A DNA stretch of 64,000 bases from assembly GCF_018614575.1 (NCBI RefSeq), contig NZ_JAGGOJ010000010.1, forward strand, positions 1-64,000, read 5' to 3'. Each line of letters starts with the position of its first letter. Positions within the stretch are counted from its first letter, which is position 1. Made by a program: the position numbers and the translations under genes. The notes under the pieces were generated by a model. It had not been told where the DNA came from, ran no database searches, and was given only the letters and a program-made list of their open reading frames with translations. This document shows positions 26,634-34,481 of the stretch, piece after piece. This stretch comes from Streptomyces sp. ISL-10. GTDB taxonomy: Bacteria > Actinomycetota > Actinomycetes > Streptomycetales > Streptomycetaceae.

Positions 26634-27941
26634 ATGCAACGCGGTCTTGCAGCAAAGAGCGCCGTCGCGGTGGTGGCGGCGCTTGCGCTCGCGGCGTGCC
26701 AAGCGTCCGGTGGCGACGGATCGGAGGGCACCGGGCACAACCGCGGAACGGACAGCAGAGCCTCCGGTACACCCACTCCGAAGATCCGCGGTGTCAAGGC
26801 CCCGGAGCGGTTTTCGATCGAGCGGGCCATCGCCCTCCCCGAGTCCGCAGGGGCGGGCAATGTCGCCATCGCCGGGGTGCGGAACCCCCTGCCCATCGCC
26901 CTCCGCAAAGGCGTGGCGTACATCGCCAGGCCTGACGGAATGGAGATCGCCAGCGGGTACTCCCGGAGCGACCCGGTGCGGATCACCTCCGAGCGCGAAC
27001 CCCTCACCACACTCGACCGTTTGGGACCGACGGTAGGCGGCAACCCCGCCCGCAGGCCGATCATCACCCAGCACGGGGGCCGGACTCTGGTCCTGAGCAG
27101 CCTCGTCGCCAGGGTGCCGGGATCCGGCACGACCAAGGGGCACGACGCGTTGGAACTGATGGCCGTGGACGCCGACAAGACCACCAAAGTCTGGTCGGTC
27201 GAGATCCCTCTCGCCGAACACGACTTCGGCGTCGACGAGGGCCAGAGCGAGGTCGTCGGACGCAACGGCGACATCGTGGCCGTCCTCGCGCACGGGCAGC
27301 TCTTCGGCGTGGACCTCGGCAGCCACCGCAAGGTGTGGGCGGCGCAAGGCACGTACGGCGAGGGTGCCGCCCTGGCCGGCAGCACTCTCGTGGCGCTGCG
27401 TCGGGTGGACGGCTTCAACCCGCCCCTGGTGGGGATCGACCCGGCCACCGGCAAGCAGAAGTGGATCTTCGACGGCATCACCTCCTCCACAGTCGCGGCG
27501 GCGGGCCCCGACACGGTCATCGCGAGCGGGTACGTGCGCGACGCCGAAGACGACGGTGCCCTCCTGCTCGACGCAGCGACCGGCAAGAAGGTGCGGCAGT
27601 TCCCCGACGACGCACCGGCATTCGGAAAGTGCACCTACGACAATCTCTTCACGACCGTCTGCATGTCCTTCGATGGGGTCGCCGCCTATGACCCGGCGAC
27701 CGGCGAGCAGCGGTGGGCGCTGCCCGACAAGGCCGGGAGGCGTGCCGCCCCCAACGTGACGCTGGTCCGGGAGGGGCTGGTTTACGGCACCACCGAGAAC
27801 GGCCCGGTGGTCCTGGACGCCACCACTGGCGAGGACAAGGAAGACCGGCCCGGCATCGCGCCCTACATCAGCGACGGTTACATCGGCATCGCCCTCAAAA
27901 AGCCGGACAACACGGTGACGGCCTACCGAGTCCAGGACTGA
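26634..27941 (+). CDS. Lipoprotein with PQQ-like beta-propeller
   Basis: 435 aa. GGGGG lies before the ATG; the signal peptide ends in lipobox LALAAC. After a Ser/Thr/Gly-rich linker the mature part repeats blades of the type LVGIDPATGKQKWIFDG, LLLDAATGKKVRQF, AAYDPATGEQRWALP and VVLDATTGEDK, the PQQ/BamB propeller pattern without dehydrogenase residues. Such lipoproteins sit on the outer face of the membrane and probably act as binding scaffolds. No operon partner is present. Confidence 0.85.
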   Translation: MQRGLAAKSAVAVVAALALAACQASGGDGSEGTGHNRGTDSRASGTPTPKIRGVKAPERFSIERAIALPESAGAGNVAIAGVRNPLPIALRKGVAYIARPDGMEIASGYSRSDPVRITSEREPLTTLDRLGPTVGGNPARRPIITQHGGRTLVLSSLVARVPGSGTTKGHDALELMAVDADKTTKVWSVEIPLAEHDFGVDEGQSEVVGRNGDIVAVLAHGQLFGVDLGSHRKVWAAQGTYGEGAALAGSTLVALRRVDGFNPPLVGIDPATGKQKWIFDGITSSTVAAAGPDTVIASGYVRDAEDDGALLLDAATGKKVRQFPDDAPAFGKCTYDNLFTTVCMSFDGVAAYDPATGEQRWALPDKAGRRAAPNVTLVREGLVYGTTENGPVVLDATTGEDKEDRPGIAPYISDGYIGIALKKPDNTVTAYRVQD

Positions 27942-28353
27942 GGCCCGCGCTTCATCGGGGGCGTCCACGCGGGACACACCGCATTTCAGGGGCGACCGGG
28001 CCAGCCACCCGACCATGCTGCTCGGCGACGACCTCACGGTCGTCGCCGCCGCGCTCAGAACTGGTGGCTACGCCGCAGCAGGGGGAGCTGCCGGTGGGGA
28101 CGGAAGCCCAGCTTCCGCCCCCAGCCGGGTAATGAAATCGCCGATGGTGTCGGGGTCGAGTCCGCCGTGTGTGAGGGCAACCGACGAACTCGGCACGTGA
28201 GGTGACGGTTGCCTGCCGGCAGGCTCAGCGAGCCGGGCGGCCGCCACGAGCCCAGTGACGCTCACGCTCCGATGCGCGCCCAGTCCGCGAACGCGGAACT
28301 AGCTGGGCGTGGTGCTGCCGCGGGCGTCGCGCTCATGGTCCCGCCCCCTTCGG
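27942..28353. other. Intergenic region, convergent gene ends
   Basis: About 410 bases between two convergent genes. No gene was recognised and no clean terminator stem was found by eye. Confidence 0.4.
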
Positions 28354-29142
28354 TCAGCGCCGCTCGGGCATCATGTACGTCGGCAGGTCGCCGGTTCCCG
28401 TCACCTCAAACCCGCGGCCGTTGTTGTCGAGGACCTTGCTTCCGCGCTCCCCATCGGCCACCCACTCCACTTCGACCGTGAAGCGTACGTGCCAGTCACC
28501 GGGGTCGAGTTCGAGGCCGAGCTGCTCGGGGTCACTCTCCGAGACCTTGAGAGGGAAGTCGACGGTCGTACCGTCGTCCGCGGCTCTCGGCAGGACTTTC
28601 ACCGGATACTTGGAGAGATCCACGTCGAAGGGACGGGTCATCATGGAGCCCCCGCACGCCCGTTCGACGACGATGACTCCGGAGTTGGGCACCGCTGCGC
28701 GTTTCAGGACCTTGACCTTCACTCCCGTGACCACAACGGCTTTGGGCGTCGGAGTCTGCAAGGTCAGCACCAGTTCCGGTGGATAGCCTTCGCCGTCGTA
28801 CGCATCCACTCCAGGGTCGGCGGTGCCGTAAGGGTTCCGCCTCATCTCGTCCAGCGTCGCGTCGGTATATCTGACACACCCGACGATGCCATAGCTGTGG
28901 TGCACCGTCACACCGGGCGGCTCCGGGTCGCTGACCTTGCCCCACACCCAACCCCACCAGCCCAGGAGCACCGTCGGGACCAAACCGGCCAGCACGGCGA
29001 GCCAGAAGGCGATCCACTGTGCTCTGTGCCGTGAGGGCGACGGCGTCCGCGGCGGATAGGGCGGCATCGGTGGAATCCCGGCCCTCCCGGGGCCAGGAGG
29101 CGTCGGTGGCTGCCCGCCCGACGGCACAGGTGCGCTTCCCAT
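28354..29142 (-). CDS. Membrane-anchored hypothetical protein
   Basis: 262 aa. A Pro-rich cytoplasmic N-terminus (residues 1-40) precedes one transmembrane helix, WIAFWLAVLAGLVPTVLLGW, and an extracellular beta-rich domain with two cysteines. No catalytic motif is visible. Similar single-pass proteins are common and uncharacterised in Streptomyces. Confidence 0.65.
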   Translation of the reverse strand: MGSAPVPSGGQPPTPPGPGRAGIPPMPPYPPRTPSPSRHRAQWIAFWLAVLAGLVPTVLLGWWGWVWGKVSDPEPPGVTVHHSYGIVGCVRYTDATLDEMRRNPYGTADPGVDAYDGEGYPPELVLTLQTPTPKAVVVTGVKVKVLKRAAVPNSGVIVVERACGGSMMTRPFDVDLSKYPVKVLPRAADDGTTVDFPLKVSESDPEQLGLELDPGDWHVRFTVEVEWVADGERGSKVLDNNGRGFEVTGTGDLPTYMMPERR

Positions 29143-29780
29143 CCGTGGTCACCCCCAGCTCCGTGCCTCTCAACCGCGGTATCCGTGCGCGTGTCCACCA
29201 TGTCCCAACCCGTGCCACCGTGCCGGTCACTTCACAACTTCTCTTCCATGCCGTCCCGTCTTGAGGTGTCCAGGGCGCGCTCCCGTCGCCCCGCCTCCTC
29301 CCGCGCGCGTGTTCGGGACGGGTTGACGTGGCTCCGCTCTGAGCGTGATCGGCACTGAATGTGGCCCCACCTGGGCGGGAGGGCCTGTGGGGCATCCGGC
29401 ATGCCGGATGCCCCACAGGCCCTGGTTGCCGACCCGGACCGGTCGGCCAAGCCGGCCGTCCAGCACGCCTCAGCCGAGTACCGCAGCAGTGCGCCCGCGA
29501 TCCCGGCCCGCTCGGCTGAGGCCGAGACCGAGACCGAGACCGAGGCGCAGAAGGCGTGCACGGCCGAGACGCGCAAGCACCGGCACGCCACCGATACCGC
29601 TGCCCGGGAAGGCGCGGCCACAGCTGCTCACGCGGCCCGCGACGGCACCGGCCACCACGGGGCTGCCCCATCGAGGACCGACCTGCACGTGCCGAACTGT
29701 TGACGTGGCGTGCAAGGAGGCTGTTGCGCCTGGTGAGGAACGCCCTGGCGCGAAGGTGTGGCCCGGCGTGCCTTACCCGG
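29143..29780. other. Intergenic region with palindrome and GAGACC repeats
   Basis: About 640 bases. It contains the 44-bp palindrome at 29380 and a short (GAGACC)-type tandem run near 29521-29545. A plus-strand frame rich in Ala, Glu and Thr crosses it, but it has no ribosome site or family features and is not called. Confidence 0.45.
29380..29423. repeat. 44-bp perfect palindrome
   Basis: Every base from A29380 to T29423 pairs with its mirror, centred on GCATGC with no spacer; each arm is 22 bases and begins AGGGCCTGTGGGGC. It lies in non-coding sequence between two minus-strand genes. It could be a strong terminator, a site for a dimeric DNA-binding protein or recombinase, or a palindromic repeat unit. 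Confidence 0.9.
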
Positions 29781-29873
29781 TCACCAGGTGTGTGCGACGT
29801 CCACGATGAGCTTGTCGCCGGACTGGAGCACCCGGAAGGGAAGTTTGGCGCGTACGCCCAGGCCGATCTGGGT
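29781..29873 (-). other. Read-through tail of the AMIN-like gene
   Basis: In frame after the TAG, codons encode TQIGLGVRAKLPFRVLQSGD and then KLIVDVAHTW before TGA at 29781. FRVxQSGDKLIVDVAHTW is the usual family C-terminus, so this is the missing end of the domain. Confidence 0.7.
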
Positions 29874-30355
29874 CTACCCTTCGAAGCTCGCCCCGAACTT
29901 GGTGTCCGTGAAGGTCTTGTATCCGGTGATCTTAACGCCCGGTAGCGGCTTCCCCGCCTTCGCGGCGTACGTCGGCTTGGTCGTCGCCGGGTCGTAGCTC
30001 GGCGCGGACACGAAGATCTGCAGGATGCCGCCGCCCTTGACCGGGATCTGCTCGCCGGAACCGTCCTGATGGAACTTGGCCACGTAGCCGACGTGGTAGC
30101 CGATCTTGCCACTCACGCCTTTGACGTCGAAGACCATGCGGTCGTAGCAGGTGCTTTGGCTGGTCGTGATGTTCTTCAGCGGCTTGGAGTCGGAGTCCGT
30201 GGCCGACTTGGTGCCGCTGCCCCAGGCACTCGAACAAGCCTCGGCCAAACCGGACTTGTCCGCGAGACCCGTTGCGGCGCTCGCCGCCCCGGCCGTGCCG
30301 ACGAGACAGGCGCCCGCCAACACGAGCACCGCTGCAGTTGTTCCTAACTTTGGCA
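29874..30355 (-). CDS. Secreted AMIN-like domain protein, truncated by an in-frame TAG
   Basis: 160 aa from MPKLGTTAAVLVLAGACLVG, a Sec signal peptide ending ASA-A. The mature part (CYDRMVFDVKG, VGYVAKFHQDGSGEQIPVKG, ILQIFVSAPSYDP) matches AMIN-like proteins, which are extracellular and often bind cell-wall polymers. The frame stops at a TAG (29874-29876) within the sequence ASFEG-stop-TQIGLGV, but the expected final strands continue in frame for 30 more codons. A single C-to-T change in a CAG codon would create this stop, so the gene is probably a recent nonsense mutant. Confidence 0.75.
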
Positions 30356-30425
30356 TGACGTACCTCAGAGAAGATTGAGTACAGGACCATACGGAGGGGG
30401 CAGCGCCCCCTTCCGTGATCTGCAC

Positions 30426-31094
30426 CCTTTCGTCAGGCCAGGCCAGTGTCCATCCGTCCTCGTACTCAACTCGCCTCTAGGTACCGCGCGGCTTCCCCAA
30501 GGTCTGCGGGGCATGGATCTCCATGCTTGCGGCCGGGACGGTTGTTGAGGGGCCTGTGCTCACCTGACGTCGGACCCGGCGATGACACACTTTCGGCGGT
30601 CGCCGTGCATGACGTGGGGCTGAGGTGTCCCCCTCGTGCGGTGACCGGTCGATCGAGCCGTCGGTGTCTGAAGCGGCTCGCGTGGCGACAGAACGGGGAT
30701 GAAGCACGGTCCGTTGCCGTCCTCCGACTGCCCGGTGAGCAACGTCAGACGGCGGCGACTTTCCGACTCCCCATAGCCTCGCAGGTTACTGTCCGAACTC
30801 GCGGAACCTGAGAGCGCGGTCAGCCGGCGCCACGCCAACTGCTCGGCCGGATCATCGCTGTTCGCGCGGATTGAGGACTGGTGATCGGCCGCAGCCATGT
30901 CCGTGAGTTCCACCGCCAGCGCGGCAACGTCGCGCGCCACTCTCGACTCCCTGGTCATGTCGGCGCGTTGTGCTCGCTGACCGCAACCCTAAAGGCGCAT
31001 ATCGGGTGTAAAGATCATTCCGGAGAACGGTGACAGGTGCCTCCGCGCACCGGGATAATGGATCTACGCGCGAAGGCAGAGCCGGATCGCTGTG
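30426..31094. other. Long intergenic region upstream of the AMIN-like gene
   Basis: About 670 bases. A minus-strand frame from 30958 begins MTRESRVARDVAALAVELTD and could be a fragment of a small helical protein, but it lacks a ribosome site. Nothing else was recognised. Confidence 0.4.
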
Positions 31095-31202
31095 ACGGTC
31101 ACGGTTGCCCTGGAAGACGTAGAGACGCTTGGCGTATGGCGTGGCCACCGCCTGAAACGCCTTGCGGGCGTTGATCGTCAGCTCGACTTCGTTGCGGCGC
31201 TT
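31095..31202 (-). mobile_element. IS5-type transposase C-terminal remnant
   Basis: The minus strand encodes KRRNEVELTINARKAFQAVA and then TPYAKRLYVFQGNRDR, matching the IS5-family end (RRNEVERTINxLKxFRAVATRYDKRxYVFxG). About 35 codons are left, immediately downstream of the ECF41 gene. Confidence 0.6.
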
Positions 31203-31227
31203 GCAGATCTCCTTCCGAGGCACCGGC

Positions 31228-32178
31228 TCAGCGGCGCAGGGCGGTCTCCCGTTGCATGTGCGACAGCTTCTCGGGATTGCGCACGGCGTAGAGCCCGGTG
31301 ACGAGGCCGTCGTCGATGCGCACCGCCACGACGGTGTCGATCGCGCCGTCGAACCGGAGAATCAGCGCCGGGTAGCCGTTGACCTGCGCCGGCCGCAGCG
31401 AGCCCGCGGCGGCGATCCTGCCCAGCCCGGCGGCCAGCAGGCGGCCCACCTTGTCGGCCCCCACGACGGGCCGCAGGACGGCCTGCTTCACTCCACCACC
31501 GTCCCCCAGGAAGACGACCTCCGGCGCGAGAATGTCGAGCAGGCTCTGCAGATCACCCGTTTCGGCCGCCCGTTGGAACGCATCGAGCGCGTCTCGGGTC
31601 TCGGCCGGGGAAACGACCCCGCGCGGCCGCCTGGCCGCGACGTGCGCCCGTGCCCGGTGTGCGATCTGGCGGACCGCGGCCGGGCTCTTGTCGACGGCTT
31701 CGGCGATCTCGTCGTACGCCAGATCGAACACCTCGCGCAGCACGAACACCGCCCGCTCGGTCGGCGTGAGCGTCTCCAGCACCAGCAGCATCGCCATCGA
31801 GACGCTGTCGGCCAGCTCGACGTCCTCGGCCACGTCCGGGGCGGTCAGCAGCGGCTCGGGCAGCCAGGGGCCGACGTAGGACTCCCTGCGGCGGCCGAGC
31901 GTACGCAGCCGGCTCAGCGCCTGGCGCGTGGTGATCCGGACCAGGTACGCACGCTGATCCCGCACCGTGCCGAGATCGACACCCGCCCACCGCAACCAGG
32001 TCTCCTGCAGGACGTCCTCCGCGTCGGCGGCCGAGCCGAGCATCTCGTAGGCGACGGTGAACAGCAGGTTGCGATGGGCGACGAACACCTCGGTGGCGGG
32101 GTCCGTGCCCCCGCCGCCGGTGAGCTGCCCGGCCGTGTCCTCTGTGCGCTCACTGTGCGCGCTGCGCTCGCTCTTCAC
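31228..32178 (-). CDS. sigJ: ECF41-type RNA polymerase sigma factor
   Basis: 316 aa from a GTG with AGGAG upstream. Sigma-2 (VFVAHRNLLFTVAYEMLGSA, ADAEDVLQETWLRW) and sigma-4 (LTPTERAVFVLREVFDLAYD, EIAEAVDKSPAAVRQIAHRA) are complete. The SnoaL-like C-terminal extension carries all three ECF41 hallmarks: WLPEPL in the linker, GDGGGVK, and VNGYPAL. In this family the extension controls activity in place of an anti-sigma factor. The gene is divergent from a carboxymuconolactone decarboxylase-like gene, the classic ECF41 partner, and a consensus ECF41 promoter precedes it. The gene symbol is by family analogy only. Confidence 0.93.
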   Translation of the reverse strand: MKSERSAHSERTEDTAGQLTGGGGTDPATEVFVAHRNLLFTVAYEMLGSAADAEDVLQETWLRWAGVDLGTVRDQRAYLVRITTRQALSRLRTLGRRRESYVGPWLPEPLLTAPDVAEDVELADSVSMAMLLVLETLTPTERAVFVLREVFDLAYDEIAEAVDKSPAAVRQIAHRARAHVAARRPRGVVSPAETRDALDAFQRAAETGDLQSLLDILAPEVVFLGDGGGVKQAVLRPVVGADKVGRLLAAGLGRIAAAGSLRPAQVNGYPALILRFDGAIDTVVAVRIDDGLVTGLYAVRNPEKLSHMQRETALRR

Positions 32179-32222
32179 CGGCTGCTCCTGCCTGCTCGCT
32201 CTCGACGGTGCCACGCGCACAA

Positions 32223-32249
32223 GACGCCGGTCCCCGCAGCTTTGTGACA
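32223..32249 (-). promoter_or_regulatory. ECF41 promoter of the sigma factor gene
   Basis: On the minus strand TGTCACA (32249-32243), a 16-bp spacer, and CGTC (32226-32223) match the published ECF41 consensus exactly. The -10 element lies 45 bp upstream of the sigma gene start, indicating autoregulation. Confidence 0.75.
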
Positions 32250-32283
32250 CGCATGAGCCGTGGCGCACGTCACACCACCGCGG

Positions 32284-32310
32284 CGTCACAAGGAGCGGGT
32301 CGCCGGCATC
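32284..32310 (+). promoter_or_regulatory. Probable ECF41 promoter of the CMD gene
   Basis: CGTCACA (32284-32290), a 16-bp spacer, and CATC (32307-32310) differ from the ECF41 consensus by one base in each box. The start codon of the decarboxylase-like gene is 42 bp downstream, so the sigma factor probably drives both divergent genes. Confidence 0.55.
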
Positions 32311-32351
32311 TCGTGTTCGTCCAGTGCAACACCACGAGTGAGGACGAAGTC

Positions 32352-32837
32352 ATGGACGTCCGATTCAATCTGTTCGACAACGAGATCGCCGCCAAGTTCA
32401 CCAAGCGGTTCGCAGGCGCCGGCCTGGTGATCCACCAGTCGCCGCTGCCGAAGTCCACGCAGGAGCTGGTGTCGCTGCGTGCCAGCCAGATCAACGGCTG
32501 CGGTTGGTGCATCGACATGCACACCAAGGAGGCCGCAGCCGCCGGTGAAACCGCGGTCCGGCTGAACCTGGTCGCCGCCTGGCGCGAGTCCACCGTGTTC
32601 ACCGAGGCCGAGCAGGCCGCGCTGGCGCTCGCCGAAGAGGGCACCCGGCTCGCCGACGCCCACGACGGCGTGTCCGACGAGACCTGGGCCCAGGTGCGCA
32701 AGCACTACGACGACGACCAGATCGCCGCGCTGGTCTCCTTGGTCGCCCTGATCAACGCGGCCAACCGGCTCGCCGTGATCGTGCACCAGCGGGGAGGTTC
32801 CTACGAGCCCGGCATGTTCGCCGCCGCGGTCGACTGA
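32352..32837 (+). CDS. Carboxymuconolactone decarboxylase family protein (AhpD-like)
   Basis: 161 aa from MDVRFNLFDNEIAAKFTKRF. The AhpD-like active site is RASQINGCGWCIDMHTKEA, with CxxC and a downstream His, and LINAANRLAVIVHQ follows. These proteins reduce peroxides or disulfides through the cysteine pair. As in most ECF41 loci it lies divergent from the sigma gene and is its probable target, giving a redox stress response. A strong hairpin follows. Confidence 0.93.
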   Translation: MDVRFNLFDNEIAAKFTKRFAGAGLVIHQSPLPKSTQELVSLRASQINGCGWCIDMHTKEAAAAGETAVRLNLVAAWRESTVFTEAEQAALALAEEGTRLADAHDGVSDETWAQVRKHYDDDQIAALVSLVALINAANRLAVIVHQRGGSYEPGMFAAAVD

Positions 32838-32851
32838 CGGCAGACGAATCC

Positions 32852-32885
32852 GGCCCGGCCGGGATCATTCGATCCCGGCCGGGCC
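32852..32885. terminator. Hairpin terminator after the CMD gene
   Basis: A perfect 15-bp stem beginning GGCCCGGCCGGGATC closes a 4-base loop ATTC, 15 bp after the stop at 32837. Confidence 0.8.
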
Positions 32886-33044
32886 CGCGCATGTCCGGTC
32901 GCGACTACGGCGACCCTGACCACACGGCTGAAACCGGCGACCTGACCGGCCGGGCAATATCCGGGTCAGGGCCTCGTGATCATCCCACAGGCGGGTCTTC
33001 CGGCTCGGTCATGGCGAACTCCCCCTCCGTCTGGCCGGACGGCG

Positions 33045-33416
33045 TCAGATGCGCCAGGAGCGGATGCGGTCGGCGGCGTCGTACGCGTCGGTTCGGCCGG
33101 CGTCGATGTCGCGGGCGAGGTCGATCAGGGCGCCGTACGGCGGGTTGATGCCTTCACCGGTGGCGTCCATGTACGCCACGGCGATCGCCGCGCCGAACAG
33201 GGCGTTGCGAGCCGGGAGAGGCTCCAGCCGGACGAGGGCGTGCATCAGTGCGGCCGCGCGCCAGGCGTTGTCGACGGTGACACCGACCTGCGGAGTGTTG
33301 ACGCGGTGGCGGGCGACGGCAGCCACCAGGTTGGAGAAGTCGTGGATCGAGGGCTGCTTGGGCAGGACCTCCGCCTGGCGCTCCAGGAGCCACCGGATGT
33401 CGATGTGGAGGTCCAC
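33045..33416 (-). CDS. Doc/Fic-like toxin of a toxin-antitoxin pair
   Basis: 123 aa from a GTG two bases after the antitoxin stop. MDLHIDIRWLLERQAEVLPK, VAAVARHRVNTPQVGVTVDN, AAALMHALVRLEPLPARNAL, FGAAIAVAYMDATGEGINPP and YGALIDLARDI match the short Doc-like proteins of Streptomyces toxin-antitoxin modules. The usual Fic loop HxFxxGNKR is degenerate (LEPLPARNALFG takes its place), so the catalytic mechanism is uncertain. Order and coupling with the RHH antitoxin support the assignment. Confidence 0.75.
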   Translation of the reverse strand: MDLHIDIRWLLERQAEVLPKQPSIHDFSNLVAAVARHRVNTPQVGVTVDNAWRAAALMHALVRLEPLPARNALFGAAIAVAYMDATGEGINPPYGALIDLARDIDAGRTDAYDAADRIRSWRI

Positions 33417-33418
33417 GG

Positions 33419-33667
33419 TCAGGCCGCCCGCCGCGAGGCGTCCAGCCGGTCGGGGGCGTCATCGGGGAATGCCTCGTCGAACACGGCAGCGTTGTCCGTG
33501 ACGAAGGCGCGGAAGACCTCCGCGGCGCCTTCCAGACGGGGGTCGCGGACCGCGTTGCGCGCGGCTTCGGTGATGAGCGAGGTAACCGTGGTGCCTTCGG
33601 CTTCGGCACGCGCCTGCAGTTGCGCGTGGAGCTCTTCGGGGACTCGGATCGTCACTGGTTTCGACAT
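33419..33667 (-). CDS. Ribbon-helix-helix antitoxin
   Basis: 82 aa. The N-terminal MSKPVTIRVPEELHAQLQAR and AEAEGTTVTSLITEAARNAV form a classic RHH DNA-binding domain; the acidic C-terminus (VFDEAFPDDAPDRLDASRR) would wrap the toxin. The start has CGGAG upstream. Two direct GTACAGCA repeats 12 bp apart lie just before the gene and probably form its operator. Confidence 0.85.
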   Translation of the reverse strand: MSKPVTIRVPEELHAQLQARAEAEGTTVTSLITEAARNAVRDPRLEGAAEVFRAFVTDNAAVFDEAFPDDAPDRLDASRRAA

Positions 33668-33676
33668 GCTCCGAAC

Positions 33677-33696
33677 GTACAGCAGGGCGTACAGCA
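33677..33696. promoter_or_regulatory. Direct-repeat operator of the antitoxin-toxin unit
   Basis: GTACAGCA occurs at 33677-33684 and 33689-33696, a 12-bp period. RHH repressors bind such short repeated half-sites in tandem. The repeats end 10 bp from the antitoxin start. Confidence 0.5.
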
Positions 33697-34481
33697 CGGA
33701 AACCGGCTCGACGGAACTGAACCGATACGAGTGACCTTCCCGAGCACCCGGCCTCAGACCCCAGCCGCCCGAGTGGCTCCAGGCCACCCGGGAAGACGGC
33801 GGACCCAGGACCCAAGGTCCGGCCGCCGTGCCGGGTCCGACCCGTCGGCGATGACATGGGGCCGTCCGATCGGTGGCACAGGTATGTGCCCAGCAGGAGA
33901 AACAGGGGGCTGATCGCGCAGATGACACGGGCCGCGGCTGGTCAGGCCGGGGTGCGGGGCCTGCCCTCGTGTCACCACGGAAGGCGATGCCCCGGGCGAC
34001 CGCTCGGGGGGTGTCACGCCGTCGGGCCGTCACGCCGGAATCGCCCCAGCACGGGGCTCCTGACCCTCTTCGGCACTCAAAATGCATCCACTTCGGATAT
34101 TCCGGGCGAGTGCTGTCGCGTGGCCGGATGGCGGCGTGACAGGCGATCGGGACGTCGCGACGGTAACGGAGAGTGACGGCGGGAGGCGTGATTCACAGGT
34201 CCCCCAGTCCCCCGCTCTGCTCACAGGCACTGTGGATCTGCCGCCAGGTCCCAGCCGGACCAAGTCCAGCAGCTGGTTCGCGGGCCACCGGGTGATGTCG
34301 CGCCGGCCGCGGTGGCCCAGAGGACGCCCACCGCCGGCGATACAGCGGGCCCGATCGTCGCGGCGGTCCTCCGTGCGGGGGGCTTGAGAGCGGGGGCTGG
34401 GGAACGGCCGCACATCTGCCGCCCCTAGTGTGGGGCACCTCTTGGTGAGGAGCTGGGGGAACGGCGAACGGCGGAGGACTT
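33697..34481. other. Long intergenic region before the penicillin-binding protein
   Basis: About 785 bases. I see no gene of known type, no insertion sequence and no clear repeat. A GAGGAC motif before the GTG at 34482 is the only evident signal. Confidence 0.4.

Noticed and set aside
29359..29703. Plus-strand frame with an AETETETEAQ repeat after the palindrome
   Set aside because: No ribosome site, starts next to the palindrome, and the composition comes from a short GAGACC repeat; no family match.
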